Counted from the first letter of the stretch, positions 1 through 9,260 are shown. The stretch: 64,000 nt of DNA from TMED109 sp015660425 (GCA_029936295.1 JAPYTH010000005.1:1-64000); one strand, 5' to 3'. Program-made: numbers and translations. The notes: generated by a model from the sequence alone, not told the origin.

Positions 1-6
1 AGATAG

Positions 7-81
7 TGGTATCCCCTAGGAGAATCGAACTCCTCTTTCCAGGATGAAAACCTGGTGTCCTAACCGATAGACGAAGGGGAC
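7..81 (-). tRNA. tRNA-Glu (anticodon TTC)
   Basis: Read on the minus strand, the segment folds as a full cloverleaf. The 7-bp acceptor stem pairs the 5' GTCCCCT with AGGGGAT (one G-U pair). The anticodon arm CCAGG/CCTGG encloses the loop TTTTCAT, so the anticodon is TTC (Glu). The T arm carries the usual TTCGATTC loop. CCA is encoded at positions 7-9. Confidence 0.95.
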
Positions 82-214
82 ACATATTAGATGATATATA
101 ATCAGTATTAAAACTAGTCAATACTTTTAATAAATTTAAAATTTTTAACAATTTATTCACAATAACATATAAAGTATGTATTAGTATTACATAAATTATA
201 CTTTGGAGCATGTT

Positions 215-1402
215 ATGAAGATTAAAAATATTATTATAAAACTTTGTTTAATTCTTGTATTTACTTTTAGTAGTACATCTATTGTTTATTCAAAAGATGT
301 TATTAAAATTGGTACATTATTGCCATATTCAGGAGTCTATACAGTACTTGGAGAAGAGATAACAAATGCCATGATTTTAGCATTTGATGAGGTAAACAAT
401 TCTATTAATGGTCATATTATAGAGCTCATAAAAGGTGATACAGAGGTTAAACCAAATATAGCACTGCAAAAAGCTAGAAAATTAATTTCATCAGATAAAG
501 TTGATATTCTTGTTGGCCCAGTCTCATCATCAGTTGCATTAGCTATTAGAGATATAGTAGTTCAATCTAAAACACCACTTATTATTCCTAATGCTGGTGC
601 TAATGTGCTAACTGGAAAAAAATGTTCTAAATTCATTACAAGAATATCTTTTTCTAACTATCAAATAAATGCTCCTATGGGAACATGGCTAGCAGAACAT
701 GGAATAAAGTCTGCTTTTTTACTTGCACCTGATTATGCAGCTGGAAAAGAAATGATGGCAGCCTTTAAAACTACATTTGAAGAAGCTGGAGGTAAAATAT
801 TAGGTGAAGAATATACACCTTTTAGAAAAACTAAAGATTTTGGTCCTTATTTAGCAAGAGTAAAGAGTAGTGGTGCAGACGCCGTATATGTTTTCTATGC
901 GGGAGGAGAGGCAATTAATTTTATTAAGCAAGCTTATTCTTTTGGGCTAGGAGAAGTAATGAAGTTGACAGGAGCTGGTTGGACAACATCACCTTTATTT
1001 ATTCCTGCACAAAAAGAAGCTGCAATTGGTTTTATAGGAAGTTTAAATTATGTACCTTCAATAAACACAGACGCAAATAAAAACTTTATAAAAGCATATA
1101 AAAGTAAATTTGGAAGAGCTCCTTCTGAATTTGCTGTCCAAGGATATGATTCTGGCAAGGTAATAATTGAAGCAATTAGATCATTATCTGGATCTATAAA
1201 AGATAAAGATAAGCTTGCAGAAGCAATAAGGACTATATCCATTACTGGCCCTCGTGGGCCATTAACAATTGATCCAAAAACTAATAATGTAATACAAAAT
1301 ATATATATCTTTGAAGTAGTAAATGGTGAACAAGGACCTGAGCTTAAGGTATTAGACACAATAGAGGCAGTTAAAGCTCCAGGAGAAGGTTGTAATCTTT
1401 AG
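215..1402 (+). CDS. LivK-type periplasmic substrate-binding protein of ABC importer (probable aromatic/benzoate uptake)
   Basis: Receptor of the five-gene importer that follows. I place the start at ATG 215, not the in-frame TTG at 203, because GGAG at 205-208 sits about 6 nt before it. That gives 395 aa with a signal peptide of about 26 residues (KIKN, a hydrophobic core, then VYS before KD). The mature protein has the Peripla_BP_6 layout of LivJ/LivK receptors (KIGTLLPYSG near the N-terminus, a VGPVSSS segment, GYDSGKVI near the C-terminus). This family binds branched-chain amino acids, amides and aromatic acids. Convergence on the box genes makes benzoate or another aromatic acid the likely ligand, but that is inference. 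Confidence 0.88.
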   Translation: MKIKNIIIKLCLILVFTFSSTSIVYSKDVIKIGTLLPYSGVYTVLGEEITNAMILAFDEVNNSINGHIIELIKGDTEVKPNIALQKARKLISSDKVDILVGPVSSSVALAIRDIVVQSKTPLIIPNAGANVLTGKKCSKFITRISFSNYQINAPMGTWLAEHGIKSAFLLAPDYAAGKEMMAAFKTTFEEAGGKILGEEYTPFRKTKDFGPYLARVKSSGADAVYVFYAGGEAINFIKQAYSFGLGEVMKLTGAGWTTSPLFIPAQKEAAIGFIGSLNYVPSINTDANKNFIKAYKSKFGRAPSEFAVQGYDSGKVIIEAIRSLSGSIKDKDKLAEAIRTISITGPRGPLTIDPKTNNVIQNIYIFEVVNGEQGPELKVLDTIEAVKAPGEGCNL

Positions 1403-1411
1403 GCAATTAAT

Positions 1412-2260
1412 ATGATACTAATACAATTTTTGAATGCTCTTCAGTTCTCAATGACTTTGTTTCTACTGGCTGTTGGATTAACTATAATATTTGGGTTAAT
1501 GAAAATTGTTAACTTAGCGCATGGGAGCTTATATATGGTTGGTGCATATATTGGCTTATCAATTTTTAATTATACAGAATCTTTTTGGCTTGCTTTAATA
1601 TTTGCTCCTATTCTTACAGCATTAATTGGAGCTTTCTTATATACTCTTTTATTTAGACATATTCAAAATGCTGACCCTATGAAACAAGTATTATTAACAT
1701 TTGGGCTTATTTATATAGGTTTGGATTCAGTCAGATTATTATGGGGGACAATGAGTCATTCTATATCAGCCCCTAGCATATTATCAAATCCAGTATTGCT
1801 AATCGATGAACCTTATCCGGCCTATAGATTATTTGTTATTACTATAGGATTGCTCGTTCTTTTTTCTTTATATTTTATTTTAGAAAAAACTAAAATTGGG
1901 GCAAAGGTTAGAGCATCTGTGGATGATCCAGAAACTGCTCAGTTGCTTCAAATAAATACAGACAAAATATTATTTTACACTTTTTCACTAGGTTGTGGTT
2001 TAGCAGGACTAGCAGGAATAACTGTTGCACCCATTCTTGGGGTAGAACCAGGTATGGACATGGAAGTATTGGTATTGACTCTAATTGTTGTAGTTGTAGG
2101 AGGTCCAGGTAGTCTTAAAGGTGCGTTAATTGGCTCTTTATTAATTGGTTTTGTAGATAGTTTTGGTAAAGTATATATTCCTCAGTTAGCGCAGATTATT
2201 ATTTATGCTGTTATGGCTCTGACCCTATTATTTAAACCAGATGGGCTATATAAAAGATAA
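1412..2260 (+). CDS. LivH-type ABC permease
   Basis: Inner-membrane permease, 282 aa, with about eight hydrophobic helices and the LivH landmarks GLMKIVNLAHGSLYMVGAY near the N-terminus and VVGGPGSLKGALIGS near the C-terminus. It starts 9 nt after the receptor gene and its TAA overlaps the ATG of the next gene (TAATG), so the permeases are translationally coupled. It would form the heterodimeric channel with the LivM-type subunit. The substrate cannot be read from the permease. Confidence 0.9.
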   Translation: MILIQFLNALQFSMTLFLLAVGLTIIFGLMKIVNLAHGSLYMVGAYIGLSIFNYTESFWLALIFAPILTALIGAFLYTLLFRHIQNADPMKQVLLTFGLIYIGLDSVRLLWGTMSHSISAPSILSNPVLLIDEPYPAYRLFVITIGLLVLFSLYFILEKTKIGAKVRASVDDPETAQLLQINTDKILFYTFSLGCGLAGLAGITVAPILGVEPGMDMEVLVLTLIVVVVGGPGSLKGALIGSLLIGFVDSFGKVYIPQLAQIIIYAVMALTLLFKPDGLYKR

Positions 2261-3213
2261 TGAGAGCTGTAAACTATAATCCAAAATTAAGATTACAATT
2301 ACTTCTTATATTGTTATCAATTTCTATTATAACAAATATATTTGGTAGTTACTTTACAAGATTTTTTATTGCTGAAATTACTATACTTTCTATTTTTGCT
2401 ATAAGCCTAGATTTTATAGCATCTAGAGGAGGAATGGTTTCTTTAGGTCATGCAATGTTTTTGGGGATAGGAGCCTATTCAACTGCTATTTTGAGTATTA
2501 ATTATGGAATAAGCCCCTTATCTTCAACTTTATCTACTTTTATAATAGGTGCTGTAATAGGTCTTATTATTGGCTATTTTATTGTGTTTTTAGATGGAAT
2601 ATTCTTTATAATGGTTACTTTAGCACTTGGAGAAATGTTTAATGCATGGGTTTTTACCAGTGATTTTTTAGGTGGTTCTGATGGTATATCAGGTATTATT
2701 CGTCCTGATTTTTCTCAAATAGGTATAGATATGAATAATCCTCTTACCTTCTCGTTCTATGTAATTTTATGGTTGTTAGGTATTTATTTTTTGTTAACAA
2801 AAATTACAGATGCACCATTAGGAAGAAATTTGGATGCCATAAGACAAAACTCCCATAGAATATCAGCAATTGGTGGATACACTAAAGCATATAAGGCAAT
2901 AGCTTTTAGTTTATCAGCTGGAATAGCTTCTATTGCTGGTTCTTTATATGTTCAATTAAATGGTTTTATTTCTCCAGAATTAACTCATTGGACAGTTTCT
3001 GGTGAAGGTTTAATAATGATTATTGTTGGAGGCATAGGATCAATTTCTGGAGCTATTTTAGGAGCAACAGTAGTTCATATTATCCAACATGAATTATCTA
3101 ATATAATTAATTGGTGGATGTTAGTGATAGGTTTTGGTTTTATATTTATAGTATTATTTATGGAAGATGGTCTTTGGGGATTACTTGAACGCATACAAAA
3201 GAAATTAAAGTAA
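2260..3213 (+). CDS. LivM-type ABC permease
   Basis: Second inner-membrane permease, 317 aa. It has the family motif FIASRGGMVSLGHAMFLGIG around residues 50-70 and the conserved IIVGGIGSISGAILGA near the C-terminus, the usual EAA-like cytoplasmic loop of LivM proteins. It overlaps the LivH-type gene by one base and is followed after 5 nt by the first ATPase, so all five genes look like one transcript. Confidence 0.9.
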   Translation: MRAVNYNPKLRLQLLLILLSISIITNIFGSYFTRFFIAEITILSIFAISLDFIASRGGMVSLGHAMFLGIGAYSTAILSINYGISPLSSTLSTFIIGAVIGLIIGYFIVFLDGIFFIMVTLALGEMFNAWVFTSDFLGGSDGISGIIRPDFSQIGIDMNNPLTFSFYVILWLLGIYFLLTKITDAPLGRNLDAIRQNSHRISAIGGYTKAYKAIAFSLSAGIASIAGSLYVQLNGFISPELTHWTVSGEGLIMIIVGGIGSISGAILGATVVHIIQHELSNIINWWMLVIGFGFIFIVLFMEDGLWGLLERIQKKLK

Positions 3214-3218
3214 AAATT

Positions 3219-3953
3219 ATGTTGTTATCTTTAAATAATATTAATAAAAGTTTTGGAGCTATAAAAGTACTAAATAATGTTAATATTATTTCTGAAAGAA
3301 AAGAATGCATTGGGATAATTGGTCCTAACGGGGCAGGAAAAAGTACTTTATTTAAAGTTATTTCAGGAAATTTAAAACAGGATACAGGAGATATATTCTT
3401 TAATAATACAAATATTACTAATTTCAATACTGAAAAAAGGGCTAGATTAGGTATATCTCAAAGCTTTCAAAAAAATTCTTTATTTCCAGAAATGACCGTA
3501 AAAGAAAGTTTAACGTTAGCTCTGACACATAAGTATAACGTATCATTTAATATTTTTAATTCGTTAGTAAACAATAAAAACATAAATACAGATGCTATAA
3601 ATATAGCGAAAGATATAGGGCTTTCAGATTATTTAGAAACAAAATCAGACAATTTAGCCTATGGCTTACAGAGACAACTTGAATTAGGTATTGCAATTGC
3701 TTGTAATCCAACCTTGCTTTTACTAGATGAACCTACTGCAGGGATGAGTCCCCAAGAAACTAAGGAAATTATAAAGCTAATAAAAAAACTATCTATTAAT
3801 TACTCAATTATAATAGTTGAGCATGATATGGAAGTTATATATGAATTAGCAAAGAGAATATATGTTTTAGATAGAGGGTCATTAATATTTGAAGGTGATT
3901 CAAAATCTGTTAAAAATTCTGAATTAGTACAACAAAAATATTTAGGAATATAA
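3219..3953 (+). CDS. LivG-type ABC ATPase
   Basis: Cytoplasmic ATPase of the importer, 244 aa. Walker A GPNGAGKST lies at residues 35-43. The signature is divergent (AYGLQRQLELG in place of LSxGxQ, as is common in LivG), followed by Walker B LLLLDEPTAGM and the H-switch VEHDM. It would pair with the LivF-type ATPase beneath the two permeases. Confidence 0.9.
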   Translation: MLLSLNNINKSFGAIKVLNNVNIISERKECIGIIGPNGAGKSTLFKVISGNLKQDTGDIFFNNTNITNFNTEKRARLGISQSFQKNSLFPEMTVKESLTLALTHKYNVSFNIFNSLVNNKNINTDAINIAKDIGLSDYLETKSDNLAYGLQRQLELGIAIACNPTLLLLDEPTAGMSPQETKEIIKLIKKLSINYSIIIVEHDMEVIYELAKRIYVLDRGSLIFEGDSKSVKNSELVQQKYLGI

Positions 3954-3958
3954 AAGTT

Positions 3959-4660
3959 ATGCCTATTCTTAAGCTTAATAATGTTAATACCTATTATGGT
4001 AAAAGTCATATTCTTCAAGGAATTACATTTAATTTAGAGAAACCTGGTTGCTTAGCTCTTTTAGGAAGAAATGGTGCTGGTAAAACTACTACATTAAGAT
4101 CTATAATGAATTTAACAAAATTATCATCAGGTGATATAATATTTAATAACAATAACTTAAATAACTTATCTACATATAAAATTGCTAGATTAGGGCTAAC
4201 TTTAGTTCCTGAAAATAGAGGAATGTTTTCCTCTTTAAGTGTTGAAGAAAGCTTAAACATAGTTGATGGTAATATTAAAAATGATAAATGGAATAAAGAA
4301 AAAGTTTTAGAATCTTTTCCTCAATTAAAATTAAAATTAAAAAATAATTCCTCTAGTTTATCTGGAGGTGAACAACAAATGCTTGCTATTGGAAAAGCAT
4401 TATTAACAAACCCAAAGCTAATATTATTAGATGAACCCACTCAAGGACTTGCTCCTAATATTGTTATTCAGCTTAGTAATATATTTAAAGATATTATAAA
4501 AGAAGGTATTTCACTTTTAATAGTTGAGCAAAACATTAATATGGCTATAGATCTTGCTAATCAGGTCTCAATAATAGGTAAAGGGGAGACAAAGTGGACT
4601 GGTAGTAAGGAAAGCTTTCTAAAAAATATAAACCTACATAAAGAATGGATAGGAATATAA
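3959..4660 (+). CDS. LivF-type ABC ATPase
   Basis: Second ATPase, 233 aa. Walker A GRNGAGKTT lies at residues 36-44, signature LSGGEQQMLAIG near residue 138, then Walker B LILLDEPTQGLAP and H-switch VEQNIN. Its stop codon abuts the stop of boxB on the other strand with no spacer, so the two operons converge without a dedicated terminator that I can see. Confidence 0.9.
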   Translation: MPILKLNNVNTYYGKSHILQGITFNLEKPGCLALLGRNGAGKTTTLRSIMNLTKLSSGDIIFNNNNLNNLSTYKIARLGLTLVPENRGMFSSLSVEESLNIVDGNIKNDKWNKEKVLESFPQLKLKLKNNSSSLSGGEQQMLAIGKALLTNPKLILLDEPTQGLAPNIVIQLSNIFKDIIKEGISLLIVEQNINMAIDLANQVSIIGKGETKWTGSKESFLKNINLHKEWIGI

Positions 4661-6091
4661 TTATTGTCTTAATTCTACATATTCATAACCTATTTCAAGA
4701 CTATTAATTCCCCTACTAGGTGGCGCTATCCAACCTGCAGTTTTATTAACTTTTGTAACCTGCACCATTAAACTTTTAATAAATTCTTTATCACCTTCAG
4801 ATGGAAGCCATGAATTTACTTTAGAATCAAATTCATTTTTAGTTATAATTATACCTTCAGGATTAGAATCTATTCCAGCCCATATTCCAATATTTCTTCT
4901 AAATCTTGTAGAAGGTAGTGTAAAAATAATATCATATCCAGCTTTTTTAATTAATCTATTCCACCTCTTTAACCCAATTTCACAGTCAGTTACATAAGAT
5001 CTTCTTGTAATCTCATTCATTGCATTTCTCATAGGAATAGTTTGTTCTTCTAATGTGTTTTCTAATGAAAGTCCTTCAAATGTGAAGCTATTATTTTTTT
5101 CAGAATGATCTTTATATCTCATTTCATCAGGCCTACCCTTTAAACCATTCGCAAAAACTGTTGCAGAGTTGGATGATATTTCAGAGCCAAATAAATCTAA
5201 AGAAGATGAAAACCAAAAATTTATATATCTTTGTATTGTCTGTAGATCGACAACACCAGCATTTCTAATTGCATCTATAGAATCTGACTTCAGCGCATTC
5301 ATTACTTCTAAAGTTTTTTGTATCATCCTGGTAATTCCTGTCTCACCTACTTGCATATGATGAGCTTCTTCCGTTAGCATAAATTGACAGGTCCTAGCTA
5401 AAGGATCAAAACTACTTTCTGCTAAAGATTTTAACTGATATTTACCATCTCTATCTGTAAAATATGTAAACATAAAGAAACTAACCCAATCTGTAATTGG
5501 TTCATTAAAAGTTCCTAATATTCTTGGGTTATCTATATCTCCAGAATTTCTTTCTAATAATCCTTCAGCTTCTTCCCTACCATCTCTGCCAAAATAAGCA
5601 TGTAAAAGATAAACCATAGCCCATAAATGTCTACCTTCTTCCACATTAACTTGAAACAAGTTTCTTAGATCATATAGAGATGGACAAGTTTTTCCAAGTT
5701 CTCTTTGTTGCTCAACTGATGCTGGCTCTGTGTCGCCTTGAGTAACTATTAATTTCCTTAAAATTGAACGATAATCACCGGGAACCTGCTGCCATACAGG
5801 GTCACCAATGTTATCACCAAAGTGTATTTTTCTATCTGACACCTTATCATTTAAAAAAATACCCCATCTGTATTCAGGCATTTTTACTTTGCCGTATGTA
5901 GCCCAGCCATCCGCATCTACAGAAGTAGCTGTTCTAAGATATACATCAGATGTCTGAAACCCTTCAGGTCCCATTTCTGTCCACCAGCTTTTAAACTTTG
6001 GCTGCCAATGTTCTAAAGCTCTTTGTAGTGATAAATCATTACTTAAGTCTACATTGTTAGGTATTTTTTCTTTGTAATTTAATTTAGTCAT
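4661..6091 (-). CDS. boxB: benzoyl-CoA 2,3-epoxidase, oxygenase subunit BoxB
   Basis: Di-iron oxygenase that epoxidises benzoyl-CoA to 2,3-epoxybenzoyl-CoA in the aerobic CoA-thioester (box) route. The length, 476 aa, matches the family. Ligand positions recalled for Azoarcus BoxB (E120, E150, H153, D211, E240, H243) map here with a constant +2 offset to E122, E152, H155, D213, E242 and H245, in the contexts VEEGRHLW and TEEAHHMQVGE. The gene starts 3 nt after boxC ends, in the same operon. The partner reductase BoxA is not in the cluster. Confidence 0.95.
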   Translation of the reverse strand: MTKLNYKEKIPNNVDLSNDLSLQRALEHWQPKFKSWWTEMGPEGFQTSDVYLRTATSVDADGWATYGKVKMPEYRWGIFLNDKVSDRKIHFGDNIGDPVWQQVPGDYRSILRKLIVTQGDTEPASVEQQRELGKTCPSLYDLRNLFQVNVEEGRHLWAMVYLLHAYFGRDGREEAEGLLERNSGDIDNPRILGTFNEPITDWVSFFMFTYFTDRDGKYQLKSLAESSFDPLARTCQFMLTEEAHHMQVGETGITRMIQKTLEVMNALKSDSIDAIRNAGVVDLQTIQRYINFWFSSSLDLFGSEISSNSATVFANGLKGRPDEMRYKDHSEKNNSFTFEGLSLENTLEEQTIPMRNAMNEITRRSYVTDCEIGLKRWNRLIKKAGYDIIFTLPSTRFRRNIGIWAGIDSNPEGIIITKNEFDSKVNSWLPSEGDKEFIKSLMVQVTKVNKTAGWIAPPSRGINSLEIGYEYVELRQ

Positions 6092-6094
6092 AAT

Positions 6095-7744
6095 TTACAC
6101 CCTTTTGTTATCAAATTTTGCTCGTGTCCCTGTACCAAATAATTTTAAGGCACCTTCTTCACTCACTGCATTTGGCCTATTAAATATCCAGTTTTGCCAA
6201 GCAGAAAGTCTTCCAAAAATCTTAGTCTCACAAGTTTCTTTTCCTGGAAAACGTAAATTTGCCTCTAAACCTGTCAAAGCATCAGGAGAAAAACTTGTTC
6301 TTTCTTCTAGACTTAATCTAATTTCTTCTTTCCAATCTAGGTCATCTGGAATGACAGTAATTAATTCTTCATTATAGGCTTTTTCAGCATTCATTTTCTT
6401 ATTAATTAATTTACGTAAAGTATTTAATTTTGGTTTATTATTATTAAATCTTGTAGCTAATCTTGTGAGACCATTTACCATTTCCAATGATGCAAAATTT
6501 AAATCACTTAAAGATATATAAGGTCCTTTAATAGTATCTGCGGCTAAAGAATTATTAAGCATATAGGTTCTATCTGCACAAAATAATAATTCTGCTAAAA
6601 TTCCAGAGAAACAACTTTTATTGTCTATGATTGTAAATATTGATCTTGATGATAGATCTAGTCTTGATAAAGTTCTTCTAAGAAATCCTATGGTTTCATT
6701 AATAAACCAATTATTTTTATTATTTTCAAGGATATTTGTAACATTTAATATGTTATCTGTATCTCCTTCTGATGTAATAGTAAAAACTCCTACCTCTAAC
6801 TCATTTGTCCTTAAAAGAAGAATTAAATCTTCTAGTTCCCTAGCAAATTTTAATGGCCACCATTCACATCCTAACTTTTCAGCTTCATTAGGTGTAATAA
6901 GATTGTTATCTCCAGGTCCTATAATATGTATATTAGCAATACGTCTTTCTTTATCTATTTTTGATAAGACAGATTCATAATTAATACCTTCATCACTAAT
7001 TATTCTATTTAATTTATGTAACTTTACGCCATTTGTGCCATTTCTTAATTTTACGCTATTAGATACCTCTATAACACGTTCTTCAATTAAATTATCAAAT
7101 CTAGATGGTGGAGCTATATAATCCACTAATTTCCATTCAACTGCCTTCTTACCTCTTATTCCATCAGCATTTGTACAAAATATGTCCGCTAAATCTTTCC
7201 TTACATTTCTTTTATCTATTAATCTTGTGACACCTCCTGTGCCAGGTAAAACTCCTAATAATGGAACCTCAGGCAAACTAACAGTACTAGATCTATCATC
7301 TATTAAAAGAATTTCATCACATGCAAGTGCAATTTCATATCCTCCTCCAGCACAAATACCATTAACAGCTGCTATAAATTTTATAGAACCAGAATTGCTA
7401 GAATCTTCAAAACTATTTCTTGTTTCATTTGTAAATTTACAGAAATTAACTTTCCACGTATGTTCAGACATTCCGAGCATATATATATTAGCTCCAGCAG
7501 AAAAATTCTTTTCTTGTTTTGATGTAATTACAACAACTTTTACTTGAGGTTGTTCAAAACGTATTCTTTGAACAATGTCATTTAATTCTATATCAACACC
7601 TAAATCATAAGAATTAAGTTTTAAGTCATAACCTGGTCTAATACCATCTTTCTCTGAAACATCTAAATAAAGTGTGGCTTTATCATTAGTAATTTCTACA
7701 GTCCAATGTTTGTAACTGTCTGGGTCTCTATCAAATGTAATCAA
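6095..7744 (-). CDS. boxC: 2,3-epoxybenzoyl-CoA dihydrolase BoxC
   Basis: Ring-cleaving enzyme of the box pathway: it hydrolyses 2,3-epoxybenzoyl-CoA to 3,4-dehydroadipyl-CoA semialdehyde and formate. It is 549 aa, a long crotonase-family protein with the two oxyanion-hole segments AGANIYMLG (residues 83-91) and NGICAGGGYE (128-137), then LPEVPLLGVLPGTGG. The apparent start is TTG at 7744, supported by GAGGAG 8 nt upstream. The formate released could feed the formate dehydrogenase further along the window (inference). Confidence 0.94.
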   Translation of the reverse strand: MITFDRDPDSYKHWTVEITNDKATLYLDVSEKDGIRPGYDLKLNSYDLGVDIELNDIVQRIRFEQPQVKVVVITSKQEKNFSAGANIYMLGMSEHTWKVNFCKFTNETRNSFEDSSNSGSIKFIAAVNGICAGGGYEIALACDEILLIDDRSSTVSLPEVPLLGVLPGTGGVTRLIDKRNVRKDLADIFCTNADGIRGKKAVEWKLVDYIAPPSRFDNLIEERVIEVSNSVKLRNGTNGVKLHKLNRIISDEGINYESVLSKIDKERRIANIHIIGPGDNNLITPNEAEKLGCEWWPLKFARELEDLILLLRTNELEVGVFTITSEGDTDNILNVTNILENNKNNWFINETIGFLRRTLSRLDLSSRSIFTIIDNKSCFSGILAELLFCADRTYMLNNSLAADTIKGPYISLSDLNFASLEMVNGLTRLATRFNNNKPKLNTLRKLINKKMNAEKAYNEELITVIPDDLDWKEEIRLSLEERTSFSPDALTGLEANLRFPGKETCETKIFGRLSAWQNWIFNRPNAVSEEGALKLFGTGTRAKFDNKRV

Positions 7745-7764
7745 AATTAATCTCCTCTTTAATA

Positions 7765-7778
7765 TGAAATATAATGCA
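7765..7778. promoter_or_regulatory. possible second BoxR half-conserved operator upstream of boxC
   Basis: TGAA-N6-TGCA lies between boxR and boxC. The stretch TATAATGCATTAAGT here closely matches TATAATGCATAAGT in the divergent boxR/flavodoxin promoter, suggesting the same regulator controls boxCB from an internal promoter. Only one TGCA is exact. Confidence 0.35.
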
Positions 7779-7791
7779 TTAAGTCATAATC

Positions 7792-8691
7792 TTAAGTGTT
7801 AAATAATTTTAATTTAAAGTCTAAATATGATTGTTCAGCAGAAAGATTCTCAGTATCAATAATTATGTCAGCTTTAGAATATAATGAAATTCTTTCGTTT
7901 AAAATATTATTTAAGTCTTCCATAGCTCTAGGGTTTGAAGCCATTGGCCTTGAGTCTCCTTGCTTAAGCACTCTATTCATATGTTCCTTAGGGCTAGCTT
8001 TTATCCAAATAGTAAAATAATTATTTAATAAATAATTGTATGTTTCTTTTTCAGAAACAATACTTCCTCCAGTTAAGAGTATTAAATTTTTATGATTTTT
8101 ATGAATTGAGCTAATAATATCATACTCATACCTTCTATACATACCTTGCCCACCTAATTCAATTACTTCATTAATATTCATCCCTCCTAATTTTTCTATT
8201 TCATTAGTTGCTTCAAATAAAGGAACATTAAATTCTTTATGAAACATCTTTCCTATTGTTGACTTTCCTGCGCCTCTTAAACCTATTAATGCTATTTTAT
8301 TTTTATTCTTTTTTGATCTATTTTCTCTATCTATATTTTCTATCAAGCTTAAAACTTTTTTTCTTTGCTCCGAAGAAAATTTCATAAGTCTGCTGTCATG
8401 CATACCTATGGTTGTTTCATTATTATATGTAAAAAACATATCAGACAAAGTCATATTAAGAGAGTAAGAAATATTTTTTAATATAGATATTGTAGGATTA
8501 GCCTTGCCACTTTCCAATTGTGCTAAATACCTTAAAGATATACCAGACTTATTTGCTAATATCTGCCTAGTAATACCTCTTTTTGCTCTATATTTTTTTA
8601 CTATAAAACCTATATTAATCAAACCTTCTCTCTCTTTTTCAATAGCTTTTATTGATAAAAGATTATTTTCCTGATCTAAAATTTTATTCAT
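7792..8691 (-). CDS. boxR: BoxR/BzdR-type transcriptional regulator (HTH fused to shikimate-kinase-like domain)
   Basis: Regulator of benzoyl-CoA catabolism, 299 aa. An XRE-type helix-turn-helix spans about residues 29-85 (TRQILANKSGISLRYLAQLE). A shikimate-kinase-like domain follows, with Walker A GLRGAGKST at residues 137-145. This fusion is diagnostic for BoxR and BzdR; in studied members benzoyl-CoA bound by the kinase-like domain relieves repression. It is transcribed towards boxC and divergently from the flavodoxin operon. The start at 8691 matches the family N-terminus. Confidence 0.93.
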   Translation of the reverse strand: MNKILDQENNLLSIKAIEKEREGLINIGFIVKKYRAKRGITRQILANKSGISLRYLAQLESGKANPTISILKNISYSLNMTLSDMFFTYNNETTIGMHDSRLMKFSSEQRKKVLSLIENIDRENRSKKNKNKIALIGLRGAGKSTIGKMFHKEFNVPLFEATNEIEKLGGMNINEVIELGGQGMYRRYEYDIISSIHKNHKNLILLTGGSIVSEKETYNYLLNNYFTIWIKASPKEHMNRVLKQGDSRPMASNPRAMEDLNNILNERISLYSKADIIIDTENLSAEQSYLDFKLKLFNT

Positions 8692-8724
8692 TTACAACTT
8701 TCAAAACTAATGCTAATTAATACA

Positions 8725-8738
8725 TGCACTATAATGCA
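8725..8738. promoter_or_regulatory. BoxR-type operator TGCA-N6-TGCA in divergent promoter
   Basis: Two exact TGCA repeats with the 6-nt spacer CTATAA lie in the 91-bp gap between boxR and the flavodoxin gene. TGCA direct repeats of this spacing are the reported recognition element of BzdR/BoxR-type regulators. TATAAT (8730-8735) overlaps the second half-site and may be a -10 element for the + strand operon, which would make binding repressive (inference). Confidence 0.6.
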
Positions 8739-8782
8739 TAAGTTAAACAAATGTAAACTGTTTTTAATTTTGGAAATATTTA

Positions 8783-9253
8783 ATGAAGACTAAAGATATT
8801 TTAATTTTAGTAGCAACTATGACTGGAACAGCTCTTATGGCTGCAGAAGATATAGCTGATTTTTGCAATGAAAACGATATAAAAACAAAAATTTTAGAAA
8901 TGGATAATATAGATATTAATGTATTAATTAACAGTAAATTTCCAATTTTAATATGCTCATCTACATATGGTCAAGGAGATGTACCTGACAATGCACAGGA
9001 CTTTTATAATAATTTAAAAGATAAATCTCCTAATCTATCACATATAAAATATGCTTTATTTGGATTAGGTGATATGACTTATAGAGATACATTTGCTTTT
9101 GGTGGTAAAAAATTTTCAGATTTATTAGAATCATTAAATGCTTTTAAATTAGGAAATCCATTTTATCATGATGCCTCCGATGGAACATTGCCAGAAGAAG
9201 TTGCTGTCGAATGGTTTAAAAACAACATAATAAAAAAAATAAAGAATACTTAG
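8783..9253 (+). CDS. short-chain flavodoxin-like (MioC/CysJ-type FMN domain) protein
   Basis: Soluble flavodoxin-fold electron carrier, 156 aa. The FMN-phosphate loop is TMTGTALMAAE near residue 12. The isoalloxazine loops are SSTYGQGDVPDNA and LFGLGDMTYRDTFAFGGKKF, as in MioC and the FMN domain of sulfite reductase. It is first in the operon with benzoate-CoA ligase, directly under the BoxR-type operator. BoxA, the usual reductase for BoxB, is absent here, so this protein is a candidate electron donor to BoxB. That role is inference; the flavodoxin assignment is firm. Confidence 0.85.
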   Translation: MKTKDILILVATMTGTALMAAEDIADFCNENDIKTKILEMDNIDINVLINSKFPILICSSTYGQGDVPDNAQDFYNNLKDKSPNLSHIKYALFGLGDMTYRDTFAFGGKKFSDLLESLNAFKLGNPFYHDASDGTLPEEVAVEWFKNNIIKKIKNT

Positions 9254-9260
9254 AGTTAAC

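Noticed and set aside
203..214. TTG at 203 as start of the LivK-type receptor
   Set aside because: The GGAG ribosome-binding site lies inside this extension and suits ATG 215; the signal peptide also begins at ATG 215.
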